The translations under genes and the position numbers were made by a program. A DNA stretch of 33,042 nt from JBOHRE01 sp050732635 (GTDB taxonomy: Bacteria; Gemmatimonadota; Gemmatimonadetes; Longimicrobiales; RSA9). The stretch is from contig JBOHRE010000031.1 of the NCBI GenBank assembly GCA_050732635.1, positions 1-33,042 on the forward strand, in the 5' to 3' direction. The notes beneath the pieces were generated by a model. That model saw only the letters and a program-made list of their open reading frames with translations, was not told the origin of the DNA and ran no database searches. This document shows positions 1 through 7,261 of the stretch, in pieces; positions within the stretch are counted from its first letter, which is position 1; each line of letters starts with the position of its first letter.

Positions 1-1
1 C

Positions 2-565
2 TCACGGTCGCGGGCGCGGTATCCACGTCTGCTCGGCGGCGCCCGCGCGTCGGTTCGCGACGCGGGCCAACACGAACAGCAGATCCGAGAGACGGTTCAG
101 GTAGCCAAGGATCTCCGGGCCGACAGGCTCCTTCTCGGCCAGCCGCGATACGGCGCGCTCGGCACGCCGGCAGACGGTGCGGGCGAGGTGGAGCGCGGCT
201 CCGCTCGCGCTCCCGCCGGGCAGGATGAAGTGCCGCAAGGGCGCGAGCTCGGCCTCCGCCATGTCGATCCACGCTTCCAGCTGCACGATCGCGCCCTCGT
301 TCAGCTCGGGCAGGTCGGGGCGGCGACCGCGCTGCGCCGCGGCCGGCGTGGCCAGCTGAGCGCCGACCACGAAGAGCTCGGCCTGGACCTGCTCCAGGCG
401 CTCGCGCAGACCGTGGTCATCGCTCGCTGCGACGGCGCAGCCGATGCACGCGTTGAGCTCGTCCACTTCGCCGTAGGCGTCGACGCGGCGATCCGCCTTC
501 GAGACCCGGCCTCCGCCGAACAGTCCGGTCTCGCCCGCGTCGCCGGTCCGCGTGTAGATGCGCAT
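2..565 (-). CDS. PduO-type ATP:cob(I)alamin adenosyltransferase
   Basis: A complete 187-residue cytosolic protein. It matches the PduO/MMAB-type corrinoid adenosyltransferases, which transfer the 5'-deoxyadenosyl group of ATP to cob(I)alamin to make coenzyme B12. The N-terminal ATP-binding signature TRTGDAGETGLFGG is at residues 5-18, followed by KADRRVDAYGEVDELNACIG. The C-terminal helix carries the family pattern FILPGGSASGAALHLART and CRRAERAV, where the conserved arginines bind the triphosphate. The length is normal for the family (about 180-200). Translation starts at the ATG at 565 and ends with TGA at 4-2. It may be co-transcribed with the lipoprotein gene 63 bp upstream, although the functions are unrelated. 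Family assignment is secure. Whether it serves de novo synthesis or salvage cannot be told here. Confidence 0.93.
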   Translation of the reverse strand: MRIYTRTGDAGETGLFGGGRVSKADRRVDAYGEVDELNACIGCAVAASDDHGLRERLEQVQAELFVVGAQLATPAAAQRGRRPDLPELNEGAIVQLEAWIDMAEAELAPLRHFILPGGSASGAALHLARTVCRRAERAVSRLAEKEPVGPEILGYLNRLSDLLFVLARVANRRAGAAEQTWIPRPRP

Positions 566-628
566 GCGCTCAGGATAGGCCGGGCTCGGTCGCGCCGCTA
601 CCGGCCGCCACGCGCGAGGCTCCGCCGC

Positions 629-1063
629 TCAGCCGCTCGGCGTGCTGTCGGCCGCGATGCGGACGAAGCGCAGCCAGTAGCGCTCGTGGATGGGGACGAA
701 CACGACGTCGGCTCCGGAGCCGTCGCGAGGCAGATAGTAATCGACGCCCTCGTAGCTCCCGGCCAGCCGGAGCTGGTCGGCTTGCAGCTCGACCGGCGCG
801 CCGGCCGGCTGGTACGCAGCGCGATCGTGCAGCAGCGGCTGACCCTGCTTGTACCACGCGAATCGTGTCAGCTCGTGGTAGATCTCGCGCGGGCGCGCGG
901 CGCTCGTGGGCGGCGCGGACGCCGCTGCCCCAGGCGCCGCCGTGTCCGCTGGCGCGGCAGGCTCCTCACTCGAGTGCTCCGCAAAGCCGATTCGCTCACA
1001 CCCCGCGGCCACCAGCAGCAGGACCATTCCGAGTGCGGCGGCGGGCATCCCCGACACGGTCAT
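629..1063 (-). CDS. Small hypothetical lipoprotein
   Basis: A 144-residue protein starting at the ATG at 1063. A TTG at 1081 would add six residues. The N-terminus is a lipoprotein signal: a hydrophobic run GMVLLLVAAGC with the lipobox cysteine at residue 22. A Pro/Ala-rich low-complexity linker (about residues 30-60) follows, typical of lipoproteins tethered to a membrane. The C-terminal part, with EIYHELTRFAWYKQGQPLL and VFVPIHERYWLRFVRI, is a small folded region I do not recognise. It precedes the adenosyltransferase on the same strand and is divergent from the aminotransferase gene. No catalytic motif is visible, so no function is proposed. Confidence 0.75.
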   Translation of the reverse strand: MTVSGMPAAALGMVLLLVAAGCERIGFAEHSSEEPAAPADTAAPGAAASAPPTSAARPREIYHELTRFAWYKQGQPLLHDRAAYQPAGAPVELQADQLRLAGSYEGVDYYLPRDGSGADVVFVPIHERYWLRFVRIAADSTPSG

Positions 1064-1207
1064 TCCCGACCGCGCGTGCAACGCGCGTGCCCCCGGAGCC
1101 CCTGCGTCACCTTGGCGATGCTCGCGCCGCCGCCGCTATGTTGCCGCCATGAGCGTACGATCCGAGTTCTGTGGCGCAGCGCTGGCCCCGCGCGCAGCTT
1201 GACTCCA

Positions 1208-2533
1208 ATGCGCCGTCCGTTCGGCTCGTCGCTGCCTCGGCTGCGCACCGCGGTGCCGGGGCCGCGCTCCGTCGCGCTCGCCGCGCGGCTCACGCAGGTC
1301 GAGTCGCGGAACCTCGCGCCGCCGCTGGACCAGCCACCGATCGTCTGGGCCGAGGCGCGTGGCGCGAACGTGCGTGACGTCGATGGCAACGTCTATGTCG
1401 ACCTGACAGCCGGCTTCGGCGTGGCTGCGACCGGTCACGCGAATCGCTACGTCGCGCGGGCCATTGCGCGCCAGGCGCGCCGCCTCGCGCACGGCCTCGG
1501 CGACGTGCAGCCGACGGCCTCGAAGCTGGAGCTGCTCGAGCGCCTGGCCGGCCTCGCACCCGCCGATCTCGGCGTCGGCATCCTCGCGAGCGGCGGCGCC
1601 GAGGCGGTCGAGGCCGCGCTCAAGACCGCGCTGCTGCGCACCGGCCGCAGCGGCATCATCGCATTCGAGGACTCCTATCACGGGCTGAGCTACGGCGCCC
1701 TCGCCGTCACCGGACGGCGCGAATTCCGTGCACCATTCGCGGTCCAGCTCATGCCCGACGTGCACTTCGGCCCGTTTCCGGACGGCGCCGTCGGCTCCGC
1801 CGCCGCCAGCCTGGCCGCCGTCGGTGATCGCCTCGGCCGCGGTGGCATCGGCGCGATCATCGTCGAGCCGATCCTGGGTCGCGGCGGCATCATCGTTCCC
1901 CCTGACGACTTCCTGCCCGGACTGCGGCAACTCGCATCGCGCCACGACGCGGTTCTGATCTTCGACGAGATCTATACCGGCCTGGGTCGCACCGGCCGCT
2001 GGTTCGCATGTGAGCGAACCGCCACGACACCCGACATTCTCGTGATCGGCAAAGCGCTGGCGGGCGGCCTGCCGCTCAGCGTCGCGCTGGGCACGCCCGC
2101 GGTCATGCAGGCGTGGCCGGCCTGGTCCGGTGAGGCGCTGCACACCAGCACGTTCCTGGGCAATCCCATCGCCTGCGCGGCCGCCATCGCCCAGCTGAGG
2201 GAGATCGGCCGCCGCGGACTCGTCGAGCGTACCGACCTGCTCGGCCTGCTGGTCGGCGCTCGGCTCGAACAGTGGCGGCTCCGCTTCGGGGACGACACCT
2301 GCGCGCCGCGCGGTGTCGGTCTGCTGCGTGGTCTCCACCTGCGCGGAGCGCGCGGCGCCGACATCGCCCGCACCGCCGCCGCGGCAATGCTGCGACGCGG
2401 CGTGATCGTGCTCACCGAGGGCCCGGCCGGCGATGTATTGGCCATTACGCCGCCCCTCACGATCCGCCGCGCTCAGCTCCACCACGCGCTCGACCTGCTC
2501 GAGACGGAGCTCGCGACGGCGCTGCGCGCGTGA
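1208..2533 (+). CDS. Class III pyridoxal-phosphate aminotransferase
   Basis: A 441-residue fold-type I, class III aminotransferase. The PLP-cofactor region reads ASGGAEAVEAALKTALLRTG, followed by the family pattern FEDSYHGLSYGAL. The glycine-rich cofactor loop and the aspartate of IFDEIYTGLGRTGRWFA (which contacts the PLP ring nitrogen) are present. The Schiff-base lysine is K282 in VIGKALAGGLPLSVALG. Sequence features fit the 4-aminobutyrate/ornithine/acetylornithine group, but the substrate cannot be assigned. The open frame runs much further 5' than 1208, through sequence antisense to two minus-strand genes. The ATG at 1208 is chosen because the protein-like sequence begins there; its Shine-Dalgarno is weak. 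The stop overlaps the next gene by 4 bp (GTGA), so coupling to the PAP2 gene is likely. Confidence 0.9.
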   Translation: MRRPFGSSLPRLRTAVPGPRSVALAARLTQVESRNLAPPLDQPPIVWAEARGANVRDVDGNVYVDLTAGFGVAATGHANRYVARAIARQARRLAHGLGDVQPTASKLELLERLAGLAPADLGVGILASGGAEAVEAALKTALLRTGRSGIIAFEDSYHGLSYGALAVTGRREFRAPFAVQLMPDVHFGPFPDGAVGSAAASLAAVGDRLGRGGIGAIIVEPILGRGGIIVPPDDFLPGLRQLASRHDAVLIFDEIYTGLGRTGRWFACERTATTPDILVIGKALAGGLPLSVALGTPAVMQAWPAWSGEALHTSTFLGNPIACAAAIAQLREIGRRGLVERTDLLGLLVGARLEQWRLRFGDDTCAPRGVGLLRGLHLRGARGADIARTAAAAMLRRGVIVLTEGPAGDVLAITPPLTIRRAQLHHALDLLETELATALRA

Positions 2534-3411
2534 GCCCGCATCGGCTAACGCCGACCGATCGGCTGATCGTCGTTTACCTCGCCTTGGCGCCCGTCGCGTT
2601 CGCGTTTCCGCGACGCGTCGATGCTTGGCTGTCGCTCGCCTGCGCGCACGCGCTGCTCATTCTACTCATCCTGCGACCCGCGCCCGGCGACCGCATGCTG
2701 CGTCCTGTCGTTCACGCCGCGCCGCGTGCCGCCGGCGCGCTGCATGCGTGGTATCCGCTGCTGCTCGTCCCGCTGTTCTATGCAGAGCTGCCGCTGCTGA
2801 ACCAGTCGATCCATGGCAGCCGGTACTTCGATCCACTGATCCTGTCCTGGGAACGCACGCTCTTTGCCGGCCAGCCCAGCCGCGAGCTGGCCGGCGCCGC
2901 CCCCTGGCGCTGGCTGTCCGAGTCGCTGCATGCCGCCTACCTCTCGTATTACCCGATCATCTATCTGCCGCCGATCTGGATCGCGCTGCGCCGTGGCGCC
3001 GCCGCGCGAGATTCGACCATCTTCGCGGTCATGCTGACCTTCTTCGTGCATTACCTGCTCTTCATTGCGTTCCCGGTCGAGGGTCCGCGCTACCGCTTTC
3101 CGCAGCCTGACGGTACGACCGGCCGCGGGCCGCTGCAGGCGCTGACGCACGCCATCCTCGAAGCCGGCTCCAGCCGCGGTGCCGCATTCCCCTCCGCGCA
3201 CGTCGGCATTGCCGCTGCCCAATGCGTCAACGCGTACCGTCACCATGCCCGCCTGCTGGTGCCGCTCGTACCGATCACCATCGGCCTGTCCATCGGCGCA
3301 GTGTATGGCGGCTTTCATTACGCGGTCGACGTCATTGCCGGCGCCGGGCTGGGCCTGATCACGGCTCTGGCAGCACCCACTCTGCACCGCGTGCTGGAGC
3401 GGCCGGCGTGA
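2530..3411 (+). CDS. PAP2/Aur1-like membrane phosphatase or phosphotransferase
   Basis: A 293-residue polytopic membrane protein starting at a GTG that overlaps the aminotransferase stop. About six hydrophobic segments surround a PAP2 core: EGPRYRF, then FPSAH (S222, H224), then VYGGFHYAVD with H263 and D267. The second and third motifs give the two catalytic histidines and the aspartate of the PAP2/vanadium-haloperoxidase fold. The arginine six residues before the last histidine in classical PAP2 enzymes is not present. The arrangement is closer to the PAP2_3 branch (inositol-phosphorylceramide synthase and relatives). Likely substrates are lipid phosphates or phospholipid head groups, acting on the outer face of the inner membrane. 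It overlaps the downstream CPBP gene by 4 bp, indicating a tightly coupled three-gene unit. Confidence 0.85.
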   Translation: MSPHRLTPTDRLIVVYLALAPVAFAFPRRVDAWLSLACAHALLILLILRPAPGDRMLRPVVHAAPRAAGALHAWYPLLLVPLFYAELPLLNQSIHGSRYFDPLILSWERTLFAGQPSRELAGAAPWRWLSESLHAAYLSYYPIIYLPPIWIALRRGAAARDSTIFAVMLTFFVHYLLFIAFPVEGPRYRFPQPDGTTGRGPLQALTHAILEAGSSRGAAFPSAHVGIAAAQCVNAYRHHARLLVPLVPITIGLSIGAVYGGFHYAVDVIAGAGLGLITALAAPTLHRVLERPA

Positions 3412-4145
3412 CCCGGTCCGGCACCGCGCTCGGCGCACTCACGGTCGCCGCTACCGCCGTTGCCTGGATCGCCGCCGCGCCGCTTACCGGCTTCGCCCGT
3501 CTCTGGATCGTCGTGCTCATGGTGCTGCTGCCCGCCGGCACCATGCTGCAGGCGGGTATGCTGCGCCGCATCCGCGAGCATGAGCTGCCCCGCGCTCCGG
3601 TTTACCTCAGCTCGGCGCTCGCCATCTGGACCGTCGGCCTGCTCTCTCTCGCCGCCGCTCGTGCCGCCGGCTTCACGCCTCAGTCCATTGGCTTCGTGCG
3701 ACTGCCCCTCGGTTCGCTGCTCGCCGCCGCCGCCGCCGGCACCGCCGCCGCGCTCCTGCTGCTCGCCGGCTTTCGTGCGCTCGGCAGCGCCGAAACGTCC
3801 GTGCTGCGTCAGCTCCTGCCGACCTCCGGTCGCGAGCGCCTCGCCTTCGTTGCGCTTTCCCTGTCTGCCGGCGTCGGCGAAGAGCTCGCCTTCCGCGCCT
3901 TCCTCATTCCGGCCCTCGACATCGCCACGGGCAGCATCGTCGCCGCGGTGATCCTCGCCTCCGCCGCCTTCGGCTTTGTCCACGCATATCAGAGTAGCAG
4001 CGGCATTGTTCGGGCGACGCTGCTCGGCATCGTCCTCGCCCTCGTCTTCCTGCTGTCCGGCAGCGTGCTGCCCGCCATGATCGCGCACACCGCCATCGAT
4101 CTGATCGTCGGGCTGTGGCTCGCGCGCTGGCTGCTTCACGAGTAG
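3408..4145 (+). CDS. CPBP family intramembrane glutamic protease
   Basis: A 245-residue integral membrane protein of the CPBP/Abi (type II CAAX protease-like) family, with about seven to eight hydrophobic segments. Motif 1 is GEELAFRAFL with E158, E159 and R163, motif 2 is FGFVHAYQ with H192, and the third is HTAIDL with H227. These correspond to the glutamate and histidine residues that form the intramembrane active site in Rce1-like enzymes. The GTG start at 3408 overlaps the stop of the PAP2 gene, so translation is probably coupled. Bacterial members process peptides or anchor proteins, but many have no known substrate. Nothing here shows whether the lipid-phosphate and protease partners act together. 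Confidence 0.88.
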   Translation: MTRSGTALGALTVAATAVAWIAAAPLTGFARLWIVVLMVLLPAGTMLQAGMLRRIREHELPRAPVYLSSALAIWTVGLLSLAAARAAGFTPQSIGFVRLPLGSLLAAAAAGTAAALLLLAGFRALGSAETSVLRQLLPTSGRERLAFVALSLSAGVGEELAFRAFLIPALDIATGSIVAAVILASAAFGFVHAYQSSSGIVRATLLGIVLALVFLLSGSVLPAMIAHTAIDLIVGLWLARWLLHE

Positions 4146-4176
4146 CGCATTTCCGACACTTTTTCTCGCATTTTGC

Positions 4177-4186
4177 CACAGCTGTG
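4177..4186. promoter_or_regulatory. Palindrome CACAGCTGTG in an AT-richer intergenic stretch
   Basis: A perfect 10-bp palindrome 31 bp after the CPBP stop, in a noticeably T-rich stretch (4151-4195) for this GC-rich window. It could be a regulator half-site or an element of the promoter for the gene starting at 4428. I cannot place a convincing -35/-10 pair. Confidence 0.25.
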
Positions 4187-4305
4187 CAAATTGTTCCGCC
4201 AGCGCCGCGCCCCGGCCGAGCGGCACGAGGCGCGCAGCGCGCCGCGCAGCGGTACGCATAACCGATTATCGCACAACAACCTACGGGCGTGAAACCGCGA
4301 CGCGA

Positions 4306-4319
4306 TGGCACCGGTGCCA
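4306..4319. promoter_or_regulatory. Perfect 14-bp palindrome, possible operator in leader
   Basis: TGGCACCGGTGCCA is a perfect inverted repeat without spacer, about 110 bp upstream of the GTG at 4428. Its length and position suit a dimeric repressor site or a short mRNA hairpin. There is no regulator gene beside it. Confidence 0.4.
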
Positions 4320-4427
4320 CGGCGTCGCCGTAAGGGGAACACGGATTGCGGAACCGATGCGAGCGGAACGGGATACTTCAACATGAGGACTGCGTGGCAG
4401 CGCGGTCGAGAGAGAGGGGGGATTCCC

Positions 4428-4844
4428 GTGATCCTTCACTGCAGCTTCGAGGAGTTGACCGCCCTGCGCGGCGGGATCGAGAGCGTGCTTGCGAATCTCG
4501 AGGGCGGCGGCGTGGCCGCGCCGCCGGAGACGCATGCAGAGCTCGAGTCGTTGCTGCCGCGCCTCGACAGCGACCTCAGTCTCAGTAGCTACGCCGAGCA
4601 ACAGAGGCTCGAGCGCTCCGTTGCGATCGTCCTCGAGCACGTGCACAGCCTCATGGACGGCTACATCCTCGGGGAGTACGTCGGCTCCGAGAACGCGGTT
4701 CAGACGTACTTCGACTACGCGTATGTGCTCACGGTGGCGGATCGCGTGCGGCTCGTCGGCGAGGAGATGGCCGCCATGATCGAGCTGGTGACCGGCACCC
4801 CGCCGTCGCCCGAGAGCGCCCGCTCGTTCAGCTTCCCGGACTGA
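4428..4844 (+). CDS. Hypothetical protein, small, cytosolic, helical
   Basis: A 138-residue protein beginning at a GTG (MILHCSFEELTALRGG). A run of G with GAGAGGGGGG just upstream makes a good ribosome binding site for this GTG. An ATG at 4383 and another at 4305 are in frame but lead into Arg-rich sequence that is not protein-like. The protein is acidic and predicted mainly helical, with no signal peptide, membrane segment or recognised motif. One cysteine lies near the N-terminus. The conserved-looking core is LEHVHSLMDGYILGEYVG followed by YFDYAYVLTVADRVRLVGEEM. I do not recognise the family. It stands behind a palindromic leader (4306-4319) and before a terminator-like hairpin, so it may be a single-gene transcript. 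Confidence 0.7.
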   Translation: MILHCSFEELTALRGGIESVLANLEGGGVAAPPETHAELESLLPRLDSDLSLSSYAEQQRLERSVAIVLEHVHSLMDGYILGEYVGSENAVQTYFDYAYVLTVADRVRLVGEEMAAMIELVTGTPPSPESARSFSFPD

Positions 4845-4852
4845 ATCATTCG

Positions 4853-4876
4853 GCCGGCGGTCCCGCCGGCGCGTTT
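4853..4876 (+). terminator. GC-rich hairpin after hypothetical gene
   Basis: GCCGGCGG and CCGCCGGC are inverted around a 2-nt centre (a realistic 7-bp stem with a 4-nt loop), followed by GCGTTTCC. It lies 9 bp past the stop at 4844. The T-run is short, so it is at best a weak intrinsic terminator. Confidence 0.4.
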
Positions 4877-4929
4877 CCACTCAGCACGAAACCTGCACGA
4901 CCCAGCCGCGACCCTTTCAGGAGCGGCAG

Positions 4930-5265
4930 ATGAACGCGCGTCGTGTCGGCTGGTTGGCTCTGGCTCTGGCGCTCTGGGCGACGCCCGCGTGCTCCCGCGC
5001 CATCGCCGTGGAATCCGAGGCCGGGCCCGTCTACACGCTGGAGCTCACCAACCCGAATAGCTTTGATCTGGTGGCCTCCTACGACGACGGCACCGGCAGC
5101 CACCTGCTCGGGACGGTGGGCGCCGGCCGCACGGAGATCTTCGTGATCACGCGCCCCGCGAGCCGCAGTGTGCAGATCGTCGCCGTGGATGATTCCCGGG
5201 TCGAGCGGTTCCGCGCTACCGTGACGCTGAACAGCGGTTCCGCGACGCGCCTGCGGCTCGATTAG
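4930..5265 (+). CDS. Small beta-rich lipoprotein
   Basis: A 111-residue exported protein with a clear ribosome binding site (AGGAGCGGCAG before the ATG). The signal sequence runs through WLALALALWATPACS, with the lipobox cysteine at residue 21. The mature part is about 90 residues of alternating beta-like sequence: YTLELTNPNSFDLVASYDDG, then HLLGTVGAGRTEIFVI, ending in TVTLNSGSATRLRLD. The pattern N-x(5)-V-x-x-Y ... LG-x-V ... F resembles the frameshifted lipoprotein at 16887-17271, so the two are probably distant members of one small secreted beta-sandwich family. No enzymatic motif is seen. Confidence 0.75.
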   Translation: MNARRVGWLALALALWATPACSRAIAVESEAGPVYTLELTNPNSFDLVASYDDGTGSHLLGTVGAGRTEIFVITRPASRSVQIVAVDDSRVERFRATVTLNSGSATRLRLD

Positions 5266-5475
5266 CGCCAGGCGCTCGCCATCGGTGCACGTCCGCCTGC
5301 ACGGCGGCCACTCGCTGCCCGGCCGCCGATCGAGGCTGGAACCGGCTACGACGACGCAGGGTAGGGAGTGTGGTCGCATTGAGCCACCTGGCCGCCCGCG
5401 TTGCGGAGCTCGAGTTCCTCACCTCCGAGGACGCCGAGCATGCCACCACTCCCCGAGAGCAGAACGAGGATGCGA

Positions 5476-6057
5476 ATGGGCTCGAGGGTCGCCCGCCTAT
5501 GGCGTGCCTCGACGTTGCGCCGGCCGGTGCTGCGCCTGGTCGTGGGCGTCGTGCTTATGACGCCTGCCCTGGTCGGTCTCGCCCGGAACGATGCGACCGG
5601 CTCGGCCGAGCTCGACCCGGCGATCACGGTCTCGACGCGCGTCTCGGCCCGGTTCGCGCACGACTACGGCATTCCGCTCGAGCTCGCCCACCGCATCCAC
5701 GTCAGTGCGGTTGCCGAAGGAATCGCGCCGGGCATCGCGTTTCGGCTCATCGAAGTCGAGTCTGGCTTTCGTCGTGACGTGATCTCGGTGGCCGGTGCGA
5801 TCGGCTACACGCAGCTCCTGCCCACGACGGCACGCTGGATCTCCCCCGGAACGGATCGCCAGGCGTTGTTCGATCCAGACACCAATCTGCGTATCGGCTT
5901 CCGGTACTTGCGATATCTACTCGACCGCTATGACGGCGACGCGCGACTGGCATTAACCGCGTACAACCGCGGGCCCGGCACAGTGGACCGGCTGCGCAGC
6001 CGTGGTCATGATCCGGAGAATGGGTATGCAGCGCGCATTCTGCGACTGCGCGTCTGA
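5476..6057 (+). CDS. Lytic transglycosylase (SLT domain), short
   Basis: A 193-residue murein lytic transglycosylase of the soluble-lytic-transglycosylase fold. It would cleave the MurNAc-GlcNAc bond with formation of a 1,6-anhydro end. An uncleaved-looking signal anchor (LRLVVGVVLMTPALVGLA, residues 19-36) exports it. The catalytic glutamate is E95 in IEVESGF, followed by the family patterns GAIGYTQLLPTTA and YNRGPGTVDR. The ATG at 5476 is preferred over one at 5470 because GAGGA lies five bases before it. Further 5' in-frame ATGs exist but give Ser/Pro-rich sequence. It is a paralogue of the gene at 20817-21578, sharing AYNRGPGTVDR and NGYA near the C-terminus. Confidence 0.88.
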   Translation: MGSRVARLWRASTLRRPVLRLVVGVVLMTPALVGLARNDATGSAELDPAITVSTRVSARFAHDYGIPLELAHRIHVSAVAEGIAPGIAFRLIEVESGFRRDVISVAGAIGYTQLLPTTARWISPGTDRQALFDPDTNLRIGFRYLRYLLDRYDGDARLALTAYNRGPGTVDRLRSRGHDPENGYAARILRLRV

Positions 6058-6087
6058 GGCGAGTATCCTTCGTATGCAGCAGCACAG

Positions 6088-6114
6088 CGGGGCCGCTCGC
6101 AGCGAGCGGCCCCG
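6088..6114. terminator. Bidirectional hairpin between convergent genes
   Basis: A perfect 12-bp stem (CGGGGCCGCTCG and its complement) with a 3-nt loop, centred in the 64-bp gap between the convergent genes ending at 6057 and 6122. No T-run follows on either strand, so termination may depend on other factors, but position and strength make a shared terminator likely. Confidence 0.6.
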
Positions 6115-6121
6115 AGCGCGT

Positions 6122-7261
6122 TCAGGTGCCCGTGCGCGCTGCGCTTTGCAGGCGGCCGTCGCGGATGACGCCGACCGCCACGTCCTTGCCCGCGACGTCG
6201 CCGTTCTCATCGAATGCGATCGTGCCCGCCACACCCTCGAAGGGCGGCCGGGACGAGCCGACGGCGGCCAGGTAGTCGCGTAGCGCGCCGCGCTGCGGCC
6301 CCACCTCGGCGAGCCCTTGTGCCAGCAGCATCACCGCGTCGTACGTCATGGCGGCACGATGATCGGGCAGCTCGCCGAACCGCTCTTGATACGCCAGGAC
6401 GAAGGCGCGCGCATTCTCGGCCGGCGTATCTGGCAGGAATGCCGAGCTGACGAACACACCATCGGCGAGCTCCCCCTGCTCGCGTAGGCCTGTCATGCCA
6501 TCGGGACCGAGGACGGGCCCGCTGTAGCCGAGCCGGCGCGCAGCGCTCACGACGCGGGCGCCTTCTTCCGCCTGACCGGCGATCATCAATGCGTCCATGC
6601 TAGCGGCCACGCCCCGGCGCAGGTAGGCATCGAGTTCGGTCCCGTCTTGCATCATCTCCGGCAGGAACGGATCCGTGCTGATGATCACGCCGCCTGCCTC
6701 GCGGAACGCCTCGGCGAACGTGTCGAGCACGCCGCGGCCATACGCATCGTTCGCGTACAGCACGAGCGCACGGCGGCTGCCGAGCTCGTCGTAGGCCCAG
6801 CGTGCGAGCGCCGGCCCGTGTTGCAGATCGGTCGGACAAACGCGGAACGTCCACGCCCCCGCACCCGTGATCTCCGGGCTGCTCGACGCGGGCGAGATCT
6901 GGACCACACCCCGCCGCGGATCGTTGTAGATCCGTGACGCCGCGAGCGTCGCAGCGGAGTTGATGTGGCCGACGACCGCGACCACGCGCGGGTCATCACG
7001 CAGCTCGCGCGCAACCTCGATCGCACCTTGGGCGCTGGCCCCGTCATCGCGCGCAATGAGCAGCAGCGTCCGCCCATTGAGCGCACCGCCGCGATTGATT
7101 TCGTCGGCGGCCATGGCCGCTGCGCGCTGCATCGAGCGGCCGGACGCCTGCGCTAGCGGACCGGCCACACCGATGTGGATCTCCGTGGCGTCCGGCGCGC
7201 CGCCGCACGCGAGCAGTGTCAGCGTCGCTGCGGCCGCCATGAGCCGCGACCGTACCGTCAT
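6122..7261 (-). CDS. ABC-type branched-chain-amino-acid-like substrate-binding lipoprotein
   Basis: A 379-residue periplasmic binding protein of the type 1 fold (LivJ/Leu-Ile-Val family, Peripla_BP_6). The lipobox is LTLLAC with cysteine 19, so it should be lipid-anchored. The mature protein opens with IHIGVAGPLAQASGRSMQRA, then EINRGGALNGRTLLLIARDD, then AVVGHINSAATLAAS and ISPASSSPEITG, the usual order for this family. The ATG at 7261 overlaps the stop of the S9 peptidase by 4 bp (ATGA), so translation is coupled. No permease or ATPase genes are adjacent. It may be an orphan receptor, or bind products of the neighbouring peptidase such as small peptides or amino acids; that is inference from context only. 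Confidence 0.88.
   Translation of the reverse strand: MTVRSRLMAAAATLTLLACGGAPDATEIHIGVAGPLAQASGRSMQRAAAMAADEINRGGALNGRTLLLIARDDGASAQGAIEVARELRDDPRVVAVVGHINSAATLAASRIYNDPRRGVVQISPASSSPEITGAGAWTFRVCPTDLQHGPALARWAYDELGSRRALVLYANDAYGRGVLDTFAEAFREAGGVIISTDPFLPEMMQDGTELDAYLRRGVAASMDALMIAGQAEEGARVVSAARRLGYSGPVLGPDGMTGLREQGELADGVFVSSAFLPDTPAENARAFVLAYQERFGELPDHRAAMTYDAVMLLAQGLAEVGPQRGALRDYLAAVGSSRPPFEGVAGTIAFDENGDVAGKDVAVGVIRDGRLQSAARTGT

Noticed and set aside
188..1207. Upstream in-frame extension of the aminotransferase
   Set aside because: This stretch is antisense to the adenosyltransferase and lipoprotein genes and does not resemble protein.
1136..2485. Long minus-strand open frame opposite the aminotransferase
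   Set aside because: Low-complexity mirror of a real PLP enzyme; no ribosome binding site or domain.
5370..5475. Open frame from a GTG at 5370 reading LSHLAARVAELEFLTSEDAE
   Set aside because: The first 40 residues look plausible, but the frame runs deep into the transglycosylase gene and becomes Arg/Pro-rich. At most it is a remnant or leader peptide, too weak to list.
6122..7261. A full ABC importer next to the binding protein
   Set aside because: No permease or ATPase gene lies on either side within the window.
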